This document shows, piece after piece, positions 1-11,629 of a stretch of 64,000 bases of DNA. Each line of letters opens with the position of its first letter. Position 1 is the stretch's first letter. Both the position numbers and the translations under genes were made by a program. This stretch comes from Ignelater luminosus. Its lineage: Eukaryota; Arthropoda; Insecta; Coleoptera; Elateridae. The stretch is taken from NCBI GenBank assembly GCA_011009095.1, contig VTPC01090603.1, forward strand, positions 33,989 through 97,988, given 5' to 3'. Below the pieces are notes generated by a model. That model was given only the letters and a program-made list of their open reading frames with translations. It searched no databases and was not told the origin of the DNA.

Positions 1-2310
1 TGCACAATATACTTATATTTTTCAGTTTTGCATATACGAAAACTAATTCAGTGCCTTCGATTTGTCACTCCTGATGTATTGAAACTATTTTTAATTATAA
101 TATTGCTTTTGAAGTATTATTTAATATACAAATGCTTAGAGTTAAGCATATAAATTGTTTTAAAATTCAAAGTTCTAATTCTTTACCTTTTCGGTACTTC
201 GTGAAATAAGGGCCAAAATTGCATCTCCTATAAAATTCTTATTTTCAATTATGGGCCCTTGTTCCACTGACCGATTCAATTATCTCTGCTTCTATCTGTT
301 AGTCAGAACACTAAAACATATACTAGTTTAATCAACGACAGGTTATCCATCGATTTTGTCACGAATATTTGCATTCATTCTTAGCAAACAGAGCTACGTT
401 TCCGCTCTTTGTAAAATCGATTAAATTTCAAATTCTCATTATAAGAGAACGACTTGGTTCTGTTAAAAATGAAATACTTGACAAATTTAATATTTGCTAC
501 AGATTCCAGTCGTAAATTATAAACATTGCAAACAAGCCTATTTCTTCGCTTGGATATTGATATTCGATCTGTTTTAGAAAATTGGTTGAAAAAATAATTC
601 ACTTTTTTAAATCAGGTTAAAACAAGGTTAATAAGTCAAAAACATTTATTTAACTGTAGTAACACTTTGCTTTCCATTTCATTCTAACTGTATAATTAAT
701 AACGTCAATAATACAAGTCTCGTAAACAAGTGTAAAAAAATGTAAAATAATGCAATTTCAAGTCTTTCATTTGCATTATTACTATATACATGTTGCATAA
801 AATTTCACTTATAACTCATTTGGTAGTACATTGAAGAGCTCGTCAAGTCTTATTTACATACTCATTTAGTCGAAGCCGTTTCGTAATAATATTTATATAA
901 ATGGGTTTATGAGCTTGTGTAGGTTATACTGTAAATTTGCGAGATGTTCTCTTCTCTAAAAAGGTCATACAAACTAGTTTACCCAAGTGCTAAATCAGCG
1001 TACGTATTTAATTGAATTTTTTACTGCCCAATTACACGAATTCACTTAGAAAAAAAGGTAATACAATGCTCAACAGGAAAAGGTGTGTTTACCAGTTTAA
1101 TAAAGGGCAGAAACGCAGGATGTAGATCATAATTTATGTACTGGAAATGTATTACGTCGGCCCTTTTCGGGTCTGTTTCAATCCATTTCTTCGATAGAAA
1201 AGAAAAGAAATAGTAGATATCCATAAGTGGTAATAGGAAACAAATTTAAAGTTGTTTGGAGACCACAACCATATGCTTGCAGCGGCAAACAGCCCACCCT
1301 CTTGAATTAAATTTAGACTAAACAGCCTTGAATTTACCTACTCCGTTTCGTTTTTACCTTTTAACATGCTAAATGATATTTATCGTATTGCGTTAGTAAA
1401 ACTAATGGAAAATATTAAGCAATAAGCATTCGAGATAAAAATGTACAAATTGAAATTCTGCTTTATATCGCAATTTCGTCACAAATAAAAAAACGCATGG
1501 TTTACTTCAACATTATAGTTTTATACAGAGCGTCCCAATAATCCTCCCTCATCCAATGCTGATTACAAGGATATGACGTTATAAGGCTCTATACCAAACA
1601 GTTTTGAGTTATTGAACTTTTCCTTGTAAAATGTCGTCAAATCTAATTAAGCAACACTTTACTTAATTACAAACTAATTAAATAATAATGAAATTGATTG
1701 ATTTAAGACCTTATTGAAATCAGTAACGAATGAGAAGCGATAATTGTCATCACTGGCGAAACTGAAAGTTCGGTTCGCTTTTCGATAGGCAGGTTTTTAA
1801 TGCAATGTTCAGAATGTGAATCTAAACGTTAAGTTGGGATTGGTTTCTTTCATACTTTACTGAAAAAACGTGACAGTTAAGACAGTTACAATATAAAACC
1901 AGCTAGAAAGAAGTATATCTATATATTCTATACTGGACAATTTTAGTCTAGTAGGCCATTAAAGCTACAAATATTATTTTGCACATATTCACATAATATT
2001 AGTAAAGTCACTACAATAGGTTATATAGAATCCCCAGTGAAGCAGTAACAGTAGAAATATGGTGGGTATAAAATCAAGAGAAAATTATAAAAATGTGCAA
2101 ACATAGATAGAAGGTTGGCCTCCTTAGTTAGTACAAGGTTAGACTGACTCTTATTGATTTTAAAGAAAAGTTGATACATTTCGAAACTATAAATTGCTAT
2201 TTAGGCAAGTATTAATAATAACATCACAGAAATCTAAGGAAAAATTTGATCAAGACATTGATATGGGATATTTTGCTGTGAATAAAAGAGAAGTAGGCTC
2301 AAGGTCTCTT
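1..2310. other. AT-rich non-coding DNA
   Basis: No coding exon, RNA gene or complete element can be supported here. Open frames are short (60-73 codons) and their translations look like AT-rich chance ORFs. At 1524-1560 the sequence starts TATACAGAGCGTCCCAATAA. This resembles the TATACAGGGTGTCC-type ends common on insect DNA elements, but I found no matching opposite end. Confidence 0.6.
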
Positions 2311-2461
2311 GAGTAAGAATAAAAAAATTAAAAAAATAAAAGCAGAACAAGAATAAGATTAAGGAAAGAAAGAAAAAGAAAAAGAATAAAAGACTAAGAA
2401 TAAGAATAAAAGAATAATAATAAGATAAAGAATACGAATAAGAATAGAAATGAAAATAAGA
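2311..2461 (+). repeat. A/G-rich low-complexity tract
   Basis: About 150 bases consist almost entirely of A, G and T in AAGAAT/AATAAG-like words, with hardly any C on this strand. It is a degenerate simple repeat, not a coding sequence. Confidence 0.8.
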
Positions 2462-2613
2462 TTGATCTGAACTAATATGCTGTAGTCCTTTTCATCATCA
2501 GTATGATAATTATTACAATTATTAAAAACACAGAAACATTTCGATTGACCATACAGAACACCATTGTTAGATACTATCTTAACAAAAAAAATTTAGCACA
2601 TTAAAGGTGCAAC

Positions 2614-2656
2614 AATTACAAATAATTAAAAAAATAAAAAATAATTATTTGTAATT
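2614..2656. repeat. 15-bp perfect inverted repeat with A-rich loop
   Basis: AATTACAAATAATTA at 2614-2628 is exactly complementary to 2642-2656, with a 13-base A-rich spacer. The pair could form an AT-only hairpin. It may be a remnant of a small element or simple AT-rich slippage. Confidence 0.7.
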
Positions 2657-2659
2657 AAT

Positions 2660-5600
2660 TAATTAAACGAGATTATCCTGCAATTTGAGAAAAATAAATT
2701 AAATAAAAAAAATATTTTTTTAAAATCATTTTAGAATTTTGCTTAAAATTCAAAAAGCAAATAATGACCTTGATGAGAAACTAATTTTATTTCATTACTT
2801 ATAAAGAAAACGATCAGCTAGAAATCTTACATGGCATGACAAATTTTTCCTATTACATCGTGAATAGGTATCTAAATATAATAAATACGGTAATCGTGTA
2901 GGATGAACTGTGACACACAATTTCATTAAAAAAATACATACAAATGCAAATATAAATAGAGACTAATCTCGATTTTTCTTCAGTAATATTTAAGTACTTA
3001 CTAGTATAGTGAAAGATATGCACAACATCTTAAAACAACTTTGTTAAATTAAGACATTTAAAAGAAAAATCACAATCATTTCTTACAGTAAACTGCATCA
3101 AATATTGTATCGATTTTAGCAGAGCTGCAATATACAAAAATAAACGAAATTCTCTCCCTTAATATAGACAACCAACAAAACACATCGCATTACAAATGGT
3201 TGGCCACCTAACGGTTGTTGTTCGTTTTAAAATATACATTTTATCTTGGCTACAAACCTACTTCCAAATAGAAAATTAAGTCAATGCACTCTCTTCAAAT
3301 CGCAAAATTTAAACCTGTTTTCGTTTTTATTTTGCAACTTTTTCTTTTATTTCTTTCTTCCCTTAGTTTGATTATCTTAAACACGGCAAATAAATTATTT
3401 GTTTTTGATGTGAACAATAAAACCTCAAAAAATTATAACAAGTAATATACGCCATATTATACATAATATAAGCTTTTTTTACTTATTGCATATTGTAACG
3501 TTAGAGGGTACATTAATTAAATCTCGTCTTTATAACTAAGAACAGACTATAAAAACAAATTGCGTAAGTAAATAGTTTAGTATACCGCAAATCTCAACAA
3601 ATGTTGCTTGTGTAGGTTGAATGTAAGTGACAAGATAAATTAATGAAATAACTTCGAGTATTATGGGGTATCATCGGGAATATTAATTGCAGTTCTCCAA
3701 CTGGAAACTGAGTTATTAATTGTAGTAACGTCTACAATTTATTCTTAAATGTGTATTTTGTAAAAGTAGGACGTGTGAAATTGACTGAAAGAATCGTGAA
3801 TAAAATAAACTTGCAAGAAATATCAATATTTCATTTCCATGACCGCTGATAAAAGAGCTTTATACATGCTAGAAGGTAAATATACAATTTACCCGGTTAT
3901 TTTCAATAAAATAGCCCAATGTAATAAAAGACGGTTAAAAGTAAAAGTGAGAACACCGAAGAATAGTAGTAAATTTATTCTGAAGACTGTAACAGCTTTT
4001 ACGAACAATTATGGCTATAAAAAGCCCTCTAAAATTATATTGCACTATAAAAATTAACATTAATTTTGACTTTTTTTAGTCATGCAACAAACAGAAGTAT
4101 TAAGCTGTTGTTACTTTTAAAAGAGAAAACCTTTGATTAGTATCCATAGTCTATGGTCGAGGCAGACGCTGTCGAGGTGTTTTTGCACAAAGAAGAAGCA
4201 ATTAGTGTCACTAGTCGGAATGACCAAACAACAAGCAATTGCTTAGACTTACAATGAGTTGACTCCGAAGAACAACTTATTGTCGCCTCTCTCAAACCAC
4301 CACGCTACACTAGGGATTACAATCTTGTAGTTGTAGGCGAGGAAGATTTCTCATTTTCCCAAAAGAATCCTGCAGCAATTTTGAATCGTACAAGCAAAAA
4401 CTTTTTGTCGAGAGACTACCATATCTGTTTATATGTTTTAATATTCTCTAGAGATACTTCAAGATTAATTAGGGTGGAATACATTGCATTTTTTTGTTAT
4501 CGTCATTTTGTAGATCTCTAAAGCAACCAGATCGATTTTGATGATGCATCGTCACCCTTCTCCTTTTATGTGGGAGTAGTCCTGTTTCAAGTTTCACAAA
4601 GCAGGACTATTTCATTAAAAAATATTTTTCAAATATAAAACCATGAACAAAAAGAAAAGTAAACTGGAGGAATCTTGTTTTGGTAATGTCGGCACAGAAA
4701 AATCAAATTTTAATTTATTGTTTTTCAATTTCTTCTTGAAGTTCTGGAGAGGATCCAGACCCCCAACATTCCCTCTCATAAATACGTCACTGCCTGGTGG
4801 AAGGAAGGAAGGAAGACAAAAAAACCGCGTGGATCTAATGATCAAAATCGAAAAGTTTGGGCATGGGCGCTGTGTTTGGAAACTTCCCGTCATTGTTATC
4901 TCGAGTTGAATTAGATGGGGATTGAAAGATATTAGATCGTCGGTTGAGGTATTCATTCTCTTCGCTACTAAAACAAATTCAAAGTAAAAAAGATTCATAG
5001 CAAGAAAGTTAAAAGAATATTTAGCGTGTCTGTTCGGTTGAAAAAAAACTAGATATTCGAGATGTTTATAGAACGAACACTCCCCAAAAGCTTAGACTTC
5101 ATCCGATTCACTTCTTTTGTCTCCCTCCACCGTCTTCTTAATACTAAACAGAGTCGTATCGACCTTATTGTTATAATAGAGTAGACTAGACTATAGAGTT
5201 TAATATAGGATCGGTCTGACCTATCTTTGTTTGTCTTCAAAACATATCAGTAAATAGCCCAATCCAATCATTATCTACAAAAAAGCTTCCAAAATCTACT
5301 CCCAGAAAATGCCATTTTCAGGATCAAAAAAGTAAAAAATCAAAACCAGTGTAGAAACACTTGCTGTATCGAAACAAATGGCAATCGATTAACAAAGATG
5401 GGATCTTAATATACGTTTCAATAAAAAACTTTGAGGATTTTGGTTTAGAGCCTGCGGAGATCAAACTCATCTGTTACCTCTGCTGAAAACACAGAATCAA
5501 AGAGACTTTCAAATAAGTTATCACATGATCATATTCGTCATTTCGAATTTTTAGGGAAGTGGCTGCAGAGAGGGGAGGTGTTTCGTGGCATCAACAAAGT

Positions 5601-8600
5601 TTATGCCGTATTGTATTCCTCTTGATAGTTTGCGTGTTTCAGAATTTATCTCAGTTGGATAGTTTATAATTTTAATTTTTTAATTTTAAACGTTCGATAA
5701 TGTTTTGTCACGTATATAATAAGCAACCTGCTTAAGAGGTGATCTCATTCATTATTATCCTACCACCATCATATCATGAATTTAAAAATGAAGTCTCACA
5801 TTTTATTGTGTCAATACTTGACGAAATATTAGAACCCACTAATTTTTAGACTATAAGTAATCTCTTTACATTCTACGCATTCAGTTCCTGACGAAGTCAC
5901 GTTTACTTCCATTGATTCTCAGAATTCTTTGGTTGTTTATTGAAGACTAGATACCACACTTTAATTAATTGTCGTATTGATTGCGTAAAAGGGAGGCAAC
6001 AATGCAATATAATTTTAGATCTGCCGTGTAATAAATATTACAGTATCGGTATTATCCTATATATAGATAGTACATACTTTAACTGATAATCCAAAAATGT
6101 TTTGAAACCCCGAAAGCAACTTCTTATTACTTTAGGCTTTTCCTTCATTTTTTAAAACAAACACACGTATAGGTTCGACCTCCCAACAGGTTTATTCACC
6201 TCGAGATCGATTTTACAAGCTTAAAACCAGTGATTTAATTTAATTTTGCCGATTGAAAAGGCCCACTACAAAATATAACCGCAGCTATTATGGATATGAG
6301 ATAGTGATAGTGTTTATTGTGGACAACCTGGGGCGTTTTTTTCAGAGCACTTTTTATGCCTACTCCCCACCTGTTGTTCATCACGGCGACTTTACATCTG
6401 TTAACCTGTTACGGATCGGCTTTTGTATGTTGATATTTTGCGAGACACTTAAAAACAAATTTGGGAAAAGAACAACGGGTAGTTCTGTCTTTCTCTTTTA
6501 GGCCACTAGGAAGTGGAAACAGATGTTCAACTGGAGTGTATTAAAAATGACATAAAAGTTTTATGTTTTAAAAGTACAGACTGAAAAAAGGTATAAATGT
6601 GAATACCAGGAATTTAAGCTCGTTTAAATTAGAAGTTTATATGCATGAGTAAACTTTACTAGGAGTGAAAACTTACTAAAAAGAGGTTATACGTATAGTA
6701 TTTAAGTCTGCACGAATATTTGGTATTTATCAATCACCTGCGTGCAAAATTATTAATTATTTCTTTAAATAAATCCACGGTAATTTGTACTATAATTAGC
6801 TCACTTAAGTGTTTCCTCTTTTTCTTACGTGTGATCATTTTTTTGCGTTCGTTACTAATCAGGTTGGCCTTGTATGAAACGTGCGTGAAGAAAGGTTGAA
6901 TATTATGAAAATTGTACCTAATTTTTTTCTCCTTTCCGTCGAATTCTAGAAGGTAATTGCTTGAAAGCACGTAATACAGACCCGAGTGTGAAACATATTC
7001 ATGCAAAAGGCTTACCTTCACTCATCCATAACCTGGCGCCCGAAATTCAACAAGCGTAAACAAGTGAGGTTATTTCTTTTTCTTGTTAGTCATTTGGCTT
7101 CGCTTATTTATGATTCAGACAATTGGAAAACAATTCTTCATTGAAAACGATTTACCGAGACAATGTCGTATTGTGATTCACTTAGAAAATATAACCGCAA
7201 ATTGTAGACCTGTTAATCGCCGATATGTATTGAATACAAATACAATTGAAATTGCGGCGTGATTACTTATTACATTAAATATTCAGACTGTCTTTTTAAC
7301 TGGTAATATACAATATCAATGTAGAATTCTTCCCAGATGAGATCATTACAGATATTTGCTTATTAGAAAATGTTTTGTTAAACATAAATTGAAATTAAAA
7401 TATGATGTAATGATTGTTGTAGTTACGACATATACTTTGTATTTTGTATATCTAATAATATTATCATATGGTTGTCTGGTATTTCACGATTTATGAAATC
7501 TAAAGAAAAAAATCAATTTGTTCCACTTTTTATAATAATCTACAGTTGCATCACCATTACAATTTACTTTAATATTCCGTCATGAATAATTACATAGATA
7601 TAATGACATACAAAAAATGTTTTTAGTTTATTGATAAATACATACTTATCATCTTCGTGTGAAGGATACTACGATCCCTAGCGTTCAAACAATTACAATC
7701 TTCAGGATATCCTGGTTATCACATATCCCCTGATTGCAAAACTTGGCCCTACCGTTAGAGTGCCAACATTTTCAAAAGATTTTGATACTAAGGCAATCTT
7801 TAAACTACATTGGGAAAATCTTCTCTGTCACCTAGTCGAAGATACTTAAGTAAGTTGGGCAAAGATCTGACCGAAGTACTTTTAGATCGTTTGTATGCAA
7901 AGTTTGTCACAGCGGGCAATAACAACCCTTCATTGCCAATCGCGCGCCAAGTTCTACCTGGCTTTCCATGTGGTCAGACCACTACGCTCTAGTCTAAATA
8001 GTAGAGCCCATAATAAGTATTCCACGGTAACTTTCTTTTCCCATTGTAGGTAGAATAACTTTTGCTGAAAATCTCAATCTGTATAATTATTGAAGCACGT
8101 AGAAACTTGGAAAAACCCCGGGCTTTAAACGAATCTATCCAGAGTTTTGCAGAAAATAAACGAAATCTCTTTACAAACATACTTCTTATCGACACTTAAC
8201 AAGGTAAAAATCATAGCCATTCTGCGACCGGTTAAACTCAGCGATAAGCCGTAAAATTAATCATCACCCCATCGACCTGCTGATCGAAATATACAAACTA
8301 CCCAAGAGGCCAATTGTGACGTTATATCTACAAACAAATTGCGTTTCATCAGGGTTGCCGAAAGCAGTAGGCACACATTGCACAAAGATGCTGGCGCCAA
8401 ATTAACTTAAATTTTCTTAAGTATCAATTCTTTATTTCTAACACCAATTGTGGTTATTGCTTTTGTCAGATTTCACTTCTTCCAAAACGAGTACTGTATG
8501 TTAATTTAAAGAACTCATTAGGAGAGTTTCAAAACAAAACTTCTTCTTTTTCTAACAGCAGAGGGGTCGGCTGGTCATCTCCACGATTCCCATTGCCTCG

Positions 8601-9130
8601 GGTTTAGGTTCTAGAAAATAGCAGTTTAGGAATAGCTGGCACCCTGCACTAAAACATATGTTGACAGCTCTCGTCCATCACGATGAAGATCTGTTGTCCT
8701 TTTAAATTCGTTTTTATATCAACTATCGTCCATGATGCGTGACGGAGTTTTCCTGTAGGCCCGATAATTCACATTTATTTTTCTGGAAAGCTCTTTTCCG
8801 CCGAAAACTTTTAGTTTACCCCTTTTACTACTACCCTTACTAAAGAGCTTTCTTTTAGTTTGATTTGACCTTTGGCGCAAGGCCTTCTACAGTCAGTCCT
8901 TCATTTGTTTACCTGAGATTGTGATTTCCGAGAATGGATGTTTGTTACGGCGCCCTTAAAAGTGCCTTTACCCCTCGCTAGAGATTGAAGATCTCCTGAA
9001 GCTGCTCCTGCAGTCCTTTCAACTAGTACTAGGCCTAGAATTGGACAATGTTTTTGATCAAATTGCATTAGGAGTCTTTCCAATTGTTTTGGTCGTGGGT
9101 TTTCTCGTACAGTATTCAGAGTACCTAACA
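2660..9130. other. Unassigned, mostly AT-rich DNA
   Basis: No exon with splice signals or recognisable protein motif was found. Patches with more balanced base composition occur at 4140-4400, 4640-4900 (with a GGAAGGAAGGAAGG run near 4800), 7730-7990 and 8540-9080. They could be old transposon DNA, but no translation in any frame gave a motif I recognise. The 127-codon minus-strand frame at 4615-4998 and the 95-codon one at 6734-7021 have no supporting features. Confidence 0.5.
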
Positions 9131-9138
9131 GTTATAAC

Positions 9139-9438
9139 CAAGGAGCGGTATCAGTTAGTTGATGCGCCATGAAAAGAATCGGTGACGTGATCGTGCCAGC
9201 GGTGGAGCGTTTTCCAAGTATTATATCAATATACGTACACATGCATATAATAAAACGAAAATGTGTTGCACCACTGGCCTGCGCTTATCTTGCAGAAAAT
9301 ACGTCACTATCTTACACGAATTGCACATGTTTAGTCGTCCGCCTAAGTAATATAGATAAACTCAACGTGTTTAAATGCATCGCGGTCAGGTATACGGACA
9401 ACTTTACTGGGCCATCAACTACTTGATACCGCTCCTTG
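9139..9438. mobile_element. hAT-type MITE, 300 bp
   Basis: The element has terminal inverted repeats that begin CAAGGAGCGGTATCA and are recognisable for about 35 bases. It is flanked on both sides by the same 8 bases, GTTATAAC, at 9131-9138 and 9439-9446. An 8-bp target duplication and ends fitting the hAT pattern YARNG point to the hAT superfamily. GTTATAAC is its own reverse complement, so it can also be read as an outward extension of the inverted repeat; the hAT reading is the more economical one. There is no transposase frame: the 85-codon frame inside is just the MITE interior. The element is non-autonomous. Confidence 0.8.
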
Positions 9439-9939
9439 GTTATAACGGTGTGATGTTTCCTAATTTTAGAACACAGTAGCGACTAATTCTCTAATATTCA
9501 GTCATGTATCGTTTTGGCGTGGTTCGTGTAAAGATAACACTAACTAATTAACAGTGTACTTATGTATAATAGAACATAATTAAAGTAAGTAAATATTATC
9601 AACCTAATCAATTAAAGAAGAGGGGCAGTAAAAACCTTTTTTGTCTTGATTCCGTTCGTTAATAACCTACATTGAAGTGGGTTTCAGAAACAATTAGAAA
9701 CACCAATTGTCTGAGGCAAGATTAACTTCTCCGAATGATACCCGTTAGAAGACTTCAAAGCTTAAAAAATCTTTTGAGATCGATCACTGATAAGTTGTAC
9801 ATCGTACTTTGGTAATTTCAAATTTTGTCAAAATAACATGAGTGTAACATCCATAAATAGCTTCCACTTCACTTCAATATGTGACTGAAATCAGGTTATT
9901 CTCTAACTAGCAAATTCCATAAAGAAAGATGTGACTATA

Positions 9940-10304
9940 CACCGTTCACGATGTTTATGGGTCGTAACAGGCCATGCTGTCATTTTGTTAGGTTGGAAAT
10001 GTCTTCTTTTTCTCTTTTGAAAATTGCTGCACCGGTGGCTGTATTTGGCACCGTTGCACGATCAAAAATTTTGCATAGACGTTTAGTACCGATTAGTTTT
10101 TTTTATTAAAATGAAATCAAGTTTTCCTTATATTTCCAGAGTTACAAAAAAAAGACAACAGCGTAAGGTCTAACTGTCATAAAATCATAACCTTAAAGTA
10201 CATTAAGCATCAATAAGATTCTACAAGACAAGTTAATAGATAAACAGTCCGGTTTACAATCTGTCATTCTTGCCATATACGACCCATAAACATCGTGAAC
10301 GCTG
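9940..10304. mobile_element. TA-flanked MITE, 365 bp
   Basis: The inverted ends at 9940-9966 and 10278-10304 match at 26 of 27 positions, starting CASCGTTCACGATG. Both sides abut a TA dinucleotide (9938-9939 and 10305-10306), the target duplication expected for Tc1/mariner-type elements. The interior has no significant frame. It lies only 25 bp from the next element. Confidence 0.75.
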
Positions 10305-10329
10305 TATACCTTTTCTTTCTTTATATATA

Positions 10330-11092
10330 CCAGGTGGCCCAAAAGTCTGGAACCGGTTAAATATCTGGAGAAATACGCTTCGGATTAGAAAGTTACGAAA
10401 TATGTGCTTTTTATTTTCAAAGATCTATTCAAACGTGACACGCGAAAACTCCCCCACCCCTACTTGGTGGATGGAGTGAGGGGTAGTTTTGAAACTTTAA
10501 ATAAAAACCCCCAATTCTTGTTGTATTTTTCATTCTCTATCGAAAATTGTTTAGGGACATGAAAAGCCACCCCCACTTCTGCCACCCTTACAGAAGGATT
10601 GGGAGAAATAAAAAATCTTTAAATAAAAACGCAACATTCTGATAAGTTGTTTTGAATTCCGAATCGGATCCTTATTCAAATATGAAAAGTAAAAACCCCC
10701 GATTTTTTCACATTTTCTGATTGTCAACATTGTTATAAATATGAATAATTACCCCACCCCCAAGTAAAGGTGTGGATGGTTTTTACTTTTCATGTTTGAA
10801 TAAGGATCCGATTCGTAGTCCAAAAAACTCGTCAGAAAGTTTCATTTTTATTTAAAGATTTTTTATTTCTCCCAACCCCCGTAAAAGTGTGGGAGGGAGT
10901 GGAAATGGTTTTTCAGTCCATAAACAATTTTTCGATAGAGAATCAACCCACCCAAGTGGGAGTGGGGATGGCTTTCACGTGTCATGTTTGAATAGATCTT
11001 GGAAAATAAAAAAAATACCTATTTCGTAACTTTTTAATCCGAAGTGTAATTCTCGAGATATTTAACCATTTCCAGACTTTTGGGCCACCCGG
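10330..11092. mobile_element. Foldback element, 763 bp, nearly complete palindrome
   Basis: The ends read CCRGGTGGCCCAAAAGTCTG and are flanked by TA on each side (10328-10329 and 11093-11094). The inverted repeat is not confined to the ends: the two halves pair, imperfectly, almost to the centre near 10735. For example, the block around 10651-10700 reappears inverted at 10778-10822. Runs of CCCCC/CCACCCC alternate with AT-rich stretches in both arms. No transposase frame is present. The GGTGGCCCAAAAGT-like end and TA duplication suggest a Tc1/mariner-related foldback, but the family is not certain. Confidence 0.75.
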
Positions 11093-11512
11093 TATAAGAT
11101 ATCTTACAGACTTTGTCTGAAAAAGAATAGAATTAAAAGCTTCGCCCACATTTGCCACGACAAAACTGAGCATGATAATTAAAACTCAATTTGGTTTGGA
11201 AATTTTGGAATCGAAGTAATGTGCTAATGTACTAAAATAATATCACAGATAAACTTCTAGAAGAAGATTCATAGTTACGATTCTCTGAAAGAAGGAACTA
11301 TTAAGAACCAACTTTAGCAACGACATTCCGATGTTCCTTATTTACCAGACTTGAAATTTTAAGAATAAGCAAGCTTGAAAGTTTTTTTAATTGTAGTTAA
11401 TTAAGAATTGAACTATACTTTGATTGATGTTTATTCAATAAAAGACATGTTGTTTATGTTGCTTCTCACATTTTTGGTTTGGGTTACTATTGTATGTTTT
11501 AGGTAGTTGATA

Positions 11513-11628
11513 AGTTAGTAAAAGAGTGATATCAGGTCGGTGCCCAACCGCCCGAACTTTATTGTAACCAACGTGGAGATTACGCCTACTCTTCTGAGAA
11601 TGCATCTACAATTGCTTTTAAAACTTAG
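11513..11628 (+). repeat. Dispersed repeat, copy A
   Basis: This stretch aligns with 16411-16530 in the same orientation. They share 19 identical bases at 11555-11573 (AACTTTATTGTAACCAACG), an upstream GGTATCAGGTNGGT-like segment and a downstream AATTG-TTTTTAAAA segment. Similarity fades on both sides. It could be a SINE or a fragment of a longer element; no terminal structure is visible. Confidence 0.55.
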
Positions 11629-11629
11629 C

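Noticed and set aside
6168..6190. GGTTCGACCTC resembling a tRNA B box
   Set aside because: There is no A box at the right distance and no cloverleaf-forming sequence around it.
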